From Phytoseiulus persimilis (Eukaryota > Arthropoda > Arachnida > Mesostigmata > Phytoseiidae), in assembly GCA_037576195.1 (NCBI GenBank), contig CM075102.1:27276745-27340744 (forward strand): 64,000 nucleotides of DNA, read 5' to 3'. Shown here in pieces: positions 49,291 through 60,253 of the stretch. The notes below the pieces were generated by a model. That model made no database searches. It saw only the letters and a program-made list of their open reading frames with translations, and was not told the origin of the DNA. The position numbers and the translations under genes were made by a program. Within the stretch, counting starts at the first letter, position 1. Every line of letters begins with the position of its first letter.

Positions 49291-52200
49291 TGGCGATCGA
49301 GGAACAATGAAGCTGCCGTTTTGCGCTTGAACTCGTCGTGAGGTCTCACGGTAACACAATGAAGCCCTCGGAGCAGATCGCACCGAGCGCCTTTTCGAAT
49401 TTCGGCTCGGAATCATCGCGTCCAGACCTCAAGTCTCTTAATTGAATGGCTCTATCAAAGAGGGAGAACATACGACGGACTTGAGCGAATCACGGATATA
49501 GAAAGAGCCTTTGGACGTCTACAAGCCCCCAGTCGGGTAATTTTGGCGGGACTGCGTACAGCTCCCTTGGTCTACTGATCCTACCTCTGAGCGGATATCC
49601 AGGTGAATAAACAGAAACAGTGGATTCCAGAATCCATACTCCTCTTTCTGAGCACGAGCCACAAGCACCAACAGTTTTCGCGTCCGATTCGAGCAACAGC
49701 CTCCCATTCCAGAGTTCCACAGGCACACTTCAAAATCAAGAGTAGAGCCCGCTCTGACGGTACACATCTTGAACTGTTGTTGTGCGTAAACAAACGACAG
49801 TATTTCTAGTCCGTTCGTCAGTCCGCCCCAAACACTGCAGGAGAGGAGGAAACGATACTGCTGTTCAGCTTCCACTTCGGTTTCGGCTTCAGACGGCTTC
49901 AAAGGGTTGTCTGGACCGCCAATGATGATGATCTTCATCAGCAACACTGTCTGCTGTTGCTGCTGCCGCCGCCGCTCCCGCCGCAGCCACGGGATGAAGG
50001 TCGTCGGTGCCGCTGCACACGGAATAAAAAAAAGTAGTTCTCTATCTCGTTCAGGCGTCTCCATGGGAGAACTTGTTACGTTCGCAGAAGTCTCGAGTCT
50101 GGTCGGCATGCTCGGGGTCGTCGTTTGAGAACGGGAGGCTCCCGCGGCAAAGTGGGGAAAGGCTCAGGGTGGTGCGCATGTTCACGCCGAATAGCTATAA
50201 TTTGACCCAACTCCAACGCCGCAGAATTATTGCGCTAAGGATCCACGTAGCAAAGCTCTCTCAGTCGTCATGAGGCTGCCTGTTGAATCGAGCGTGCATG
50301 ACTAGGACAAGCGACGGAAAGCTCCGAAAACTCGCTGTCGACTCCGGCCACGTATAGGAAACCTTGGTTCGAATTCGGACTAATGTGGTGGACACGATTC
50401 TCCCAAGTTTTCGCTCCGTCTGGAATCGAGCTAGCCGTTCCTCGGTAGCTGTCGTGTGAGAGCCCTGCAGCACTTCGTGGTGTCCGTGGCTTCGGATGAC
50501 CTGGCACATTTGTCGACGCCAGAGAATCCGCTGACTCCCAGTGCGGCTTCCTGGTCGTCTCCGTTCCCGGCAAGCGGTCCTGCCAGCAGCATGCTGTCCG
50601 GGAGCAAAAACCAATTGCTTGCCTCAATTGCTGGCCATGCAGCCGGCAAGGAGTCATGGCCGGGGGTGTCAAAATAACAACATGCCATCAGACACACATT
50701 GAACCCCTTCGGCTGGGTTGGTCGGCTCCTGTTTTGCACGCTTGCCAGCTCTCAGAGCGCTCGGTACACAGAAAAGGCGGTTCTCAATTTCAGTCCTCGC
50801 TTCGCTCACTCGCGCTTCGATACCGGAGGCCGTGGCGGCGGCTCGCGGACCGAGGAGCTCTTACCCGGTCCCTGCTGGTATCTTCCGGTTTCACTCGGCG
50901 TACTGAGTGTGTAGCTTGTTTATGGCCGAGCAGGTTCGATGATGATTGCCTCAGCAGTCCTGATTAGTGCAGAGCAATTGGAAATGTCCAGCTGGCTTGC
51001 CCGCCCTCCTGGCGAGCCTGTCGGTCGGGCCGAGCCGATGGCTAGCTGGTTAGGTGTTCTCGTTGTTTCTCTACGAGTTATGAGAATGTCAAGTGGATCG
51101 TGGTCAGTCTCCCTTCCTCTTTTCCTGGGACCGTTGGTCAGACGCCCCTTGGAGACCAACATTCGACTGCTTCGGGCTATTTGGATGACTCGGCCTGAGA
51201 ACAGATATCTCTTAAGGGACGAATCGACAAACGTGAACCTGCCTGCCTGGCTGCTCGTTCGGTCGCCCGCCGTCGGCTACCACTAGAACAGATACACTGA
51301 GACCGGTAGATCTAAGACGATACACAAGGATCAACCGAAATAGGAACCAATGGAGTTGTAGTTCCGCGGCTCTCCTACTGTCGTGTAACGCCATTGAACC
51401 TAGCATGAAATCCATCGTTTCCGCCGACGCTATCGGAGCTTTTTCTTGGTTTCATTTGAGAACGCTGAACTTTTCTCGAACTTCGCCCTGCGTTGCTTCA
51501 GGAACCGCACTCTTCGCTCCCGGACACGCTCAGGAATCTCAGCCGCCTCGCTCGATTGCGTGGCATCATTATTGCGTATCGGCAGCGTTCTGTTAGGTCT
51601 GGTAAGACAGTGGTTCCCGTGTTGGCGCAGGAGTTCGCTCGAATGTTTCTCTGACAAAATCGATGGAAACGACTCGAAGCGAGCGAGCTGTTTTGTATGC
51701 GTGTTTGGTTGCTGGAGAGCAACATGTACACTGTCGCGTTCACTTCAATTCGGTTTCTGGTTTTCCAAAATAGTTTTTGATTACCGAACGCGGTGTGGAT
51801 GATACCCGGCCTTGAGAAACTGCCAACTAATCACCAACGTTCTTCGGCTCTCCCTCCATTCTGCCTGTTCCCAACGTCCTCTGACTAAACTATGTGACCT
51901 TGGCTGCCTGGAAAACGAACATAAGTTTGTCGGCCATTTGTTCCAAACGTGCCGTGACTTTGTATCGCCTCCTACCAGAACAGCTCCGATGTGGGCCGAA
52001 AATTTCACAGCCCCCGGTGACGGATGTCCATCGCTGGAGCTGAAGTTTACGAGCTCTATGATGCGACCTACCATTTCATCTTCAAGCGCTCGCGCTGCGG
52101 AAAGGATGCGCGGCCTCTTGTCCAATGAAAATCTAGAAGAAGAACCTCGTTCCAGAGATGAGAGAGCGAGATCCGATCTTCGTTCGAGACGGCGCCGCTG

Positions 52201-54326
52201 CTATTCTGGAGCCATTGCATAGCGACAAGATATATTCTACGCAGAGAAGAAGCCCCGCGTTTGATCCAAGGAATCGCGTTTGTGCAGAGCGCGGCGCTCC
52301 TTTGGAGTGCGGTGCTGTCCATTCAACGGTCAACCAGCTGTGAGCTGTGAGCAACGTAAACAGCTATTGTGAGAACGCCATCGCCTCTTGTGCCCTTTCC
52401 AGACGTGGTCGAAAACGGCGGCAACGATTATGCCGAGGGTTCGCTAGCTTCTCCTCCGTGGTTCTTTCCCGGTGTACCAATCGTATCATGCGGCGAATGC
52501 ATGATGGTCTCACGGGATCTGGCTCTGAGATTCTTCTCAAGACCAGAACTGAAACCTCGGGTAGAGACGGGCAACATGAAGGTGAATTGAAACGCGCGAA
52601 ACCGACATGTTTCTATTTCATCCGCAATCGTCTGAGCTTGATTCTCGAGTAGGTTTTGGATTATAGAAGGGGTAGTTAATCAGAGAATCTTCAATCATGC
52701 GTAAGCTGAGACTCGGCTCCGGTGAGGCCTCACACGACTCAAGGATGGAAAGTGATTGAGCAGAGCAAAGAACTCATCGGTCCTTCTTGCCACGGCCATT
52801 CCCCGGAATGTTCTTCGCTGCCTTTTGACTGAGTTCGGTTTGCGTTTCCCGAGCTTATGTTCTTCGATCACCGAACGCGGTGATGCCGAATCTTGATAGT
52901 CTGCCAACTGCCTCTTTTCTTCACCCGTTCGCTCGTGCACCAGTACTCGAAGGAAACTGGGCATGCGCCGCCGACTTCGACCGACAACAAACTACAGGTT
53001 GCTTGTTGTGCAGCCAGCTCTCTCATGGGTGACGCTATCTACCGAGCCCCGCGTACGGAATGAGAATCACCGTAGCGCGTATTCAGGCATCTCGGAGCGT
53101 CTTCGAGGAAAGATATCGCCCACGCAGGAAGATAGGTATGGGGGGGAGCACCAACCGACGAGGAGGTGGCCGCTGACCAGTTGAAATGGGAGCTCTGTGT
53201 GTTCGGGAGCCGTTTTTCTGTCTAAACTTTGTCGTTTCGTCGGTCCATGGCGGTCCATGAAGTTAGCTCCCGCGTTCAAAGCGAACCTCACGTGAGAGTC
53301 GAGCTTGAGTGCTGCTCGCGGTGTCGCTAAGCCTTGCTTTCTTTTCCCGCCAACCTTCCTGCTTTGCTGCCTTCTTTCCCGGCTCTCCCTACCTTGCCGT
53401 CGCTTGGGCGGCTTGAGGAGGCTGAAGCCAAGAAGGCTTAAGCCTTCAGACTTGAAGTGACGTACATAACCCCGTATGCTGCTTTCGCCTATCCTTCACT
53501 CTGCTGATGCTGATCCTCCAAGGAGTGGAGAATCAGGAGAACTGGAAACGAAGGGCTGGCCAAACGGCCGCCCGCCTGCCTGCCTGCCAGCCAACCAGCC
53601 TTCTAACCAACGGAGCGACCGCCAAAAAAATAGAGGAGACGGCGATGGGGTTTTGATTAGGAAGAGGCTGCTGCTGTTGTTGGAGAACTCCCCATAATAG
53701 GAGCATAGCGACGGAGTAGCGGAATGAGGGCATCGGAAAAATTGCGGGAAATTGAGGGACGACGACGGGCGGGGGTGCCCGCAGGGACCACTGCAAGACC
53801 CCACCCTTTTTCTTGTTCGGAATGCAAACGAGTGGATTCGATGAGTGGAAGCTAGCAGCCAACCAAGGAGCTTCTTCTCCTATGAATGTAGTCGAAACGA
53901 ATTTGCATCTCTGATCAGCAGCAGCGATGGTGGTGGCGGAGACGCGGCCACGATTCGATTTCAAATCTGCCCAACGTAATCAGAGCGGGCCGAATAGGAG
54001 AGCACGAAAGAGCACGTCAGCAAGAATCGGAATCACCTCCGAACTGATCACCCACCAACCAACCAGCGGCCTCATTTATTCGACCATCAGGCTAACAGCT
54101 ATCGTGGAGGAGACCGTAGGAGGCGCTTGGCTCAACAACCAACCGAGAGCGCTCTCGCGAATCATTCACGAAACCGATCGGTATTCTTTCTGGGAAGCGA
54201 AGCTCCGACCATGATCCATTCGGACTCCTTGCGTTCGCGTGCTCGGCGTCTCGAGAGCATCGACGATATTCTATGGTTGGGGTGCTGGGGTCCCGCGGGA
54301 AGCCCTCGAAGTCGGAGTACGGGTTT

Positions 54327-54409
54327 CGTACAACGGACCCTCTCTACGACGGAGCTCCCGTTTAACGGACCTTCTCTACTACGGACCTCCCGTATAACGG
54401 ACTTTCCGC
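54327..54409 (+). repeat. 32-bp tandem repeat, about 2.6 copies
   Basis: Units at 54327-54358 and 54359-54390 match at most positions, and a partial third starts at 54391. Each begins CGTNNAACGGAC and continues with a pyrimidine-rich part, then CTACNACGGAGCTCC or CTACTACGGACCTCC. The repeated TATAACGGAC-type motif resembles sub-terminal repeats of pogo/Tigger-like elements, which is an inference. The frame that follows (54476-54841, plus) reads smoothly at first but I could not identify it. Confidence 0.75.
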
Positions 54410-54670
54410 AACTCATAGGGATTCGTTCCTCCTGACCTGGACCCCGAGCTGATTCGGCCCACGAACGAACTCGCAGTGTCGGATCGAGACGTCCCCATCC
54501 AGGAAATCTTAAGGATACTCGTCCAGCAAGGGAGCCGCGTCACAAGCCCGGAAAAATCGATCGGGACGCGGAAATCATCACGAAATTTTGAAGTCGCAGT
54601 CAAGTTCCTCAATCGAACCAAACTCGGCACAATCTCTGGTGGCTTTACTCTCCTGGGGTCTCCGTTCTTT

Positions 54671-54707
54671 CGTTCGTTCGTTCGTCCGTCCGTCCATCTG
54701 TCCGTCC
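54671..54707. repeat. (CGTT)n/(CGTC)n microsatellite
   Basis: CGTT units pass into CGTC/TCCG units over 37 bases. Confidence 0.85.
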
Positions 54708-55080
54708 AGGACGACAACCCGCTCCTTCGCTGCTGCCGCTATGGACGAGTAATTATTTTTTGTTTGAAACTTTTTCCTACCCCGTCGTTGGTTCTCTTCC
54801 TCGACAACGTTCTTAACGAACCTCTCGTGGCGAAAGTGTAGACATGGTCTCTGAAGACTGCTTCCGATAGACTGTCTCTGGGACGTGGGGTAGCCGTCCT
54901 CTTTGTTCTTCGGGTCAGGTCGGAGAGTCTGCGAGTTTCAGATTAGGGAATTTCCTGAATTAAGGAGAACGAAGACTTGGGATCGAAGAAAACTGCGAGC
55001 TCGACGCCGCTCAGAACATTCGCCGCGACTGTCAGTAGTTGAGCCGGTAGAGCTGACTGGGCGCGGTGAGACGACGGGAG

Positions 55081-55100
55081 CGCGCGCGCGCACACACACG
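55081..55100. repeat. (CG)5(CA)4CG alternating purine-pyrimidine tract
   Basis: Twenty bases of strict pyrimidine-purine alternation with a CG core, a sequence class known to favour Z-DNA under negative supercoiling. Confidence 0.9.
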
Positions 55101-55279
55101 GAGAGTTAGTCCCTCGTCTTTTTTTTCTATTAAGTATTCGTTTATTTTCCCAGAACGCTCGCGTTGCTCGATTCGATTTCGAGTGCGGGGCATCGGAATC
55201 GAGAGAAATGGTTGGTTGGAGAGAAGGAGCAGCAGCAGGAGGAGGACGGGTGGCGGCAAGGGGTTCGGCGGCAGGCATG

Positions 55280-55289
55280 TGGGGGGGGG
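55280..55289 (+). repeat. Poly-G run, 10 bases
   Basis: Followed within 60 bases by a GGT-rich stretch (about 55310-55342), giving a G-rich plus strand. Confidence 0.9.
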
Positions 55290-56026
55290 GCATGGGTATC
55301 TAGGTGGGCGTCGGTGGTGGAGATGGTGGTGGTGGCGGTGGCAAACGAACGAACAGTCGACTACTAGGGATGAAATTGATACACACTTACCGGCGTAGTC
55401 ACCAGGAACGAAAAGGACGAAGTAACGAAAACCCTCAGGAGCGATAAGAACTCCTCCCTCAACCCTTCTTTCTTGAAGAGTCTATGCAAGCGAGCCGGTG
55501 AGCGTGTGTGTTTGAGTGTGACTCCTTCCTCGTTTCGACGACAAACCAAGACGAATCCAATTTAGATCTCGTCGCTTGTGAAAACAGATTTTGTATTCTT
55601 GAGTAACCAGCCCACCAACGAACGAACGAACGATCCCCGCTCGGAATCGCTTTGGAATATGCGGTTCGCTCAATTCATTCGCGAAACGCTCGCGGAAAAC
55701 GCTCTGCAATCCCTATTCAAGCACGTGGTCGTCGTGGTTGCCGGCTTTACATGGAGTCAGGGGATTTGAATAATTTGTAATAATTCAGGTGCTATCAAAG
55801 GGTTTCCGCCACTGACGCTACGCGGGGTGCGTCGGTTTCTCGTCGAGAATCAATCGCTTCGAGGATGGTTTTGTCTGACTCCGTACGGGGTTCATGTGGC
55901 TTAGGATCAGTTCCCCTTCCCTGTATTCGGTCTGGTTTTTTTCCGGATAATCCTCAATCGAGAGCATATCCAGTGTGTCGTCGCGACAGGTGCTTCCGAA
56001 TCCCGTGATTGACCAAAGAACCACCT

Positions 56027-56041
56027 CCCCCCCCCCCCCCC
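56027..56041 (-). repeat. Poly-C run, 15 bases (G on minus)
   Basis: Uninterrupted cytosines after CCACCT. Confidence 0.9.
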
Positions 56042-56472
56042 GAGTTACCGGTGGCGAAAAACTGTCGACGGGAAACTTCTCAGAGACGTTCGAGTACTTG
56101 GCGGCTCCACGAGATCGTTCAGAAAGTTCCCCTCGCCGAGGAAGCGGTCGGCTGTCGTCTCTTTCTCTATTGGCGAGTTCCGCTCGAGAGTCGCGTTCTG
56201 TTGCAAGGGCCGGCCGATAATAGTTGTGCCTGATGGGGGCGCTTGCAGAGCTGCGTCGCTGCATCGAAAGCTCGACTTCAACATGAACAGGCCACAGCCT
56301 CAACATGCGCGTGTTGGCTCCGACGATGGTGGTCAGGGGCTGTTCTCCATCGATGTACCACTGTTCGAACTGATGCTGAACATGAAGGGTGGATCGGAAG
56401 GAGGGGCTGCTGGGCCAAAGAGGAAAGGAGGGGTTTCGACGACAGCTGAACTGCTGGCCGCGAGCAGAGGAA

Positions 56473-56482
56473 GGGGGGGGGG
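56473..56482 (+). repeat. Poly-G run, 10 bases
   Basis: Within a GGAAGG-rich stretch (56464-56510). Confidence 0.9.
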
Positions 56483-57795
56483 AAGGGGCTTATCAAAGGA
56501 AGGAAGGAACGCGACCGAAGCCTACTCTTTCATTTAATTACTAATGCAGCCAGCTAGTCAGTCTCTGTACGACCCTGGTTGGCTGGCTGGCTGGCGGCTT
56601 CGTAAGACTACTGGCCAGCCATTGCTGCTGCAGCTTCCGCCGCGGCTGCTGCTGCGTTGCTGGTTTTTAGAGGAGCGTGTGGACTTTTTATGAATCATCA
56701 CCCCCTTGCTTCCCTTATCCTGGAGCCCCGAGCGGCGAAGCGACGACCCCACCCCTTTGCTGAAAACCCTTTGCTGCTCGTGTATGTGTGGCCTCGAAAT
56801 TTGAGCCAGCCGTCGCCAATTCCTGTGCCTCGCCCCGAAAACCAAAATATATTTGCTGCAATATTTTCGACAACGGCGGCGAGAACCGCGACGCCGAGTT
56901 CAGCCCGCGACGAGTCGGAGCAACTTGCTGACTTGCGAGAAACAGCAGAGTCGAACGAAAACGAGCGAGCGAGCGAGGTCAGTGAGTTGCCACGTCGCTG
57001 TCGGTGCTCTCTTGCGTCGGGCGTGCCAGTTTGCTTTCCTCCGGCTAACTAACCCGGTCTTCTCGTAGAATCGTACCCGGGCTGCATACGATGCTATTAG
57101 AGGGCCCCCTCGAGTCCATTCCCACATGCTCAACCCCTCGCCCACACCACTCACGGACGCGGAAAACGTGCCGAATACCAACGAGAGGTGGTATCGGAGC
57201 CGCCTGAAACTCCAAGCTGAGTCGGTGGCGGATTCTCGAAAACTTGGGATTGTTTCTTCTCCGACTCTTGAGACCTGAGAAGGAGATCGGATAGAGCTGT
57301 GTTCACGTGCAGGAAGAAGACGATTGGCGAAAACCGTTTCCATGCATGTCTGGACCACAATATCCTTCCTCCTGATAGAGGAAGCGGAATGTGATCGAGT
57401 TTGAGCTGCTCCCCCCTCCCTCTTGACCTTCATTTCCATGCGAACGAATGATTGAAACGAAAAACGACGACTCGCAAGTGGTGACTCCTCTGAGCTCAAT
57501 GTTCCCTCGTGTTTGACGTACGGATTACCGAGCTTTGCGCCGCACGCTGCTATCGGAAACAGTTTTTCCCACTGTCTCGAACTCCTCCCAGGCATGTTTT
57601 TTAATACGCGATGGAGTCGCGGATCTCCTGAAGCTTTTCCTCGCCAGCTTTGTTTGTTGTCAAGCTGGGCCCGCGTCGACTGGAGCCGTGAGGCTGATAG
57701 ATGAATGCTCAGGAGTGAATGCTCAAACGTTCGTAAGAAGTCCGTTCGGCTCCGTGTCGCTTCCTTGATATCCAAGTATCAGAGAGCAAGCCGAT

Positions 57796-57814
57796 CGACC
57801 GACCGACCGACCGA
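57796..57814. repeat. (CGAC)n microsatellite
   Basis: More than four CGAC units. Confidence 0.9.
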
Positions 57815-58006
57815 GCGGCCGGCTGGCTTGCAAGGCAAGCAGCAAGAGAAGGAGCGAGTCAGGCGGCAAACAGAGCGAGCCGGAGGCGAGGTCCCTTGAA
57901 AAATAATGGTCTCATATACGCTTGCCTAGCTGCTTGAATGCAAGCGTACGACGATGTGAATGGAGGGGAAATAAAAGAGTTTAAGAAGAGTACCAAAAAG
58001 GTGTGG

Positions 58007-58022
58007 CCGACCGACCGACCGA
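58007..58022. repeat. (CCGA)n microsatellite
   Basis: Four CCGA units, 200 bases from the previous array in the same strand sense. Confidence 0.9.
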
Positions 58023-58116
58023 CGTGAGTCAACCTCGAAAATCCACGCGCGAGCTCGCCCGCCCGATAGGGTTGCTTTTGCACTGCGTGTGACTGTCGTA
58101 AAGCACGCAAGCAGGC

Positions 58117-58130
58117 AACCAACCAACCAA
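58117..58130. repeat. (AACC)n microsatellite
   Basis: Three and a half AACC units. Confidence 0.85.
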
Positions 58131-58713
58131 CTAAGCACTGGGACCAGGAAACCTCCGTCGAGAGCGGGCAGCAAAGCAAGCAAGAATCAAAAACAGGAGG
58201 CGGGATAGGCCTTGAAAACTCAGAAAGCTGCTGACTATTTCCCTCGGAACGCGATTTGTTGACTCTTTACAACTCGAACCGGCCGATCCCGTTGCCAGAT
58301 TCCGCCTGAGCGTTCCCCGAACAGGGTGACGAAAATTCGGCCGGAACGGAAACCCAGTTCAACGGGAAGATTATTTCATGACTGGTAAACAGATTCACTT
58401 TGTTGCCTTCCCTGACTCTCCGTGAACGGCTTTCCGTCGCGCGGCGGTCGGAATCCAGAAAAGTGGAAACTATTCTCGGAGCTAGAACGTTAGGGGCCGA
58501 ACCCACCGCTCGCGCTCCGACATGCAGCTCGAGGCAACGTCAATGTGGAAAAGCGCAACCACACTCATGGTGCGAACGGAGCTGACCACTTCGCGCGCTC
58601 GCGGATCGCGCTCCACTTCTCGGATTGAGCGGAAAACGCGCTGAGACTCCAATGCTTTCCGAAGTATTTGTGTTGCCTCACCGTGGTCATAGTATCGATC
58701 TTTATGATCGTTC

Positions 58714-59201
58714 GTGGTCGGTCGCACGACATCTGTAGGTGCTCTGGCAAGCACCTCTTACTCTTGGGTTGTTCGGGTCTCTGTATCCGACCGACACCGA
58801 AAAGTTTCTAGAAGAGGAAGTGGAAGAGACGTGAGAGAACTTTTCAACCTTGTCAGAAGAGGGATTGTTTGTTTGTTCGGCTATCGAATCTCCGCCTTGC
58901 TGCGATTCGAGCGTCCACCTGCTGATTGTGTTGATATCGGGAAACGGAAGAGAGAAACGACGACTGGGTTCTCCTCGGTTGATATCCGACCAGGAACTCT
59001 AGGAGGAGACCCAAAAGAAGTGAATCTGTGGCTTTTCTTTCCCAATGGCTATCTGGAAGATCGCGTCTCATCCGTCCCGGAGGGGCGGAGAGTATGCCTA
59101 GAAAGTTTTCGTGGGAGTCAGATGCTGACATGTACTCGTTTGGTTTTCAGATTCGGTCGATGATGATCATCGCAAGATTTGCGTCGTGTTTCTCGTCCTA
59201 A
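58714..59201 (+). CDS. Candidate two-exon gene, unrecognised product
   Basis: Exon 1 runs from an ATG at 58714 to 59091 (126 codons, ending in phase 0). Exon 2 runs from 59151 to the stop at 59199-59201, giving about 142 residues in total. Its last part before the intron reads EVNLWLFFPNGYLEDRVSS. The joining intron has good signals (see next entry). If exon 1 is read in another frame ending in phase 1, exon 2 instead stays open to 59332 (SVDDDHRKICVVFLVLKLDQ...), so the true frame is undecided. No domain is recognised, and the minus strand is open at 58853-59131. Confidence 0.2.
59092..59150 (+). other. Candidate 59-nt spliceosomal intron
   Basis: Donor AGA/GTATGC at 59092, branch-point match CTGAC at 59125-59129, pyrimidine tract and TTTTCAG ending at 59150, 21 bases after the branch motif. 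All four elements are in the expected order and spacing for a short arthropod intron. Confidence 0.35.
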
Positions 59202-59405
59202 AACTCGATCAAAATAGCTTCGACAGTTCTCTCCGCCTGGCTGCTTCAGAGGGCAGCCGAGGTGTTGACCAGCAACGATCCTTCAAAGCTCGCCCCGGAG
59301 CACTTCCCCAAACGTCCCAAAAAAGAGGTTGACATTGGACTGTTTCATCAACTACTTAAAAAGGTGCGTATCTAAAAAGTTCCTACGTGTTTTCTCACGG
59401 GGAAA

Positions 59406-59415
59406 GGGGGGGGGG
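59406..59415 (+). repeat. Poly-G run, 10 bases
   Basis: Uninterrupted guanines after GGAAA. Confidence 0.9.
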
Positions 59416-60233
59416 TTCCCGTTGGAACGAACTGGCGGAATGGCGTCGCTCGACGAGCTGTACTCTCACAGAATTCCTCAGGCGAATTTCGGAAGTGGGA
59501 TCAACAGCTACAATCGGGGCTCGGATCAGAGGCACCCGAGGTTGAAACTCTTGATTCCGGAGCAAACCGAGGAGGACGCGAGCTCTAGCGAGCCTGCAAT
59601 TTCAGATGGGACACCGGCATCACGATGCGGGAGAATCTTGTCGCGCCTCACTGTCAGGCGGAAAAAAATACCGAATTTTTCGTTCCGTTTCGAATCTCTC
59701 GTTTCGGCAGCTCGTATTTTTTGTGTTGTGTAATTAACGCCATCATTAATATAGATTGTGGATGGGAGCAGGCACCCCGCCCGCCCGCTCGCCCACCCGC
59801 CTGCTTGCGAGCCCGTCTGTCTTATTGGCAAGCAGAGCAAGCATACCTTTCTTGCCTCAAATGAATGAAAACGGATCTAAGCGGGACGGTCAGAGAATGC
59901 GGTCGAAGAAAGTTCTTCTCGGAGCGCTAATGGCTAAGGAAAAGAGAAAAGGAACAAATTATCGGGAGACATATATTAGAGCCGAATGAGCGGCCCGCCA
60001 GATGCTTGAGCCGGGGGCTCGGCGATGGCTGCTCTGCATCAGAAGTGTGAATCGCATCTTTCTTTATTTTTTGAGCATAGTTAACCCTGAGGCTTTTTGC
60101 TCATTGCTTGTCTGGCCTGGTTCGGCCTGGGACCGCTGCGAACGGCCCCGTAATTGGTCGGAAAGTTCAAGCTCCCTACAACTAACACCGGTGGAGATCA
60201 CACGTTTTGGCTGCCATTGTAATACCTCCGTAA

Positions 60234-60253
60234 CTCTCTCTCTCTCTCTCTCT
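60234..60253. repeat. (CT)n microsatellite
   Basis: Ten CT units, the longest dinucleotide array in the window. Confidence 0.95.

Larger units (their letters stand above)
45894..54326. other. No supported gene
   Basis: Many frames of 60-200 codons on both strands without recognisable domains; the longest are 48545-49147 (minus) and 49519-50109 (minus). The 49.9 kb region has a GCC/GCT-rich stretch (about 49950-49990). Repeats are listed separately. Confidence 0.4.

Noticed and set aside
56900-57775. Longest open frame of the window (291 codons, minus)
   Set aside because: No recognisable domain, no start-context or splice support, and parts of the opposite strand are open as well; a chance frame in stop-poor sequence is likely.
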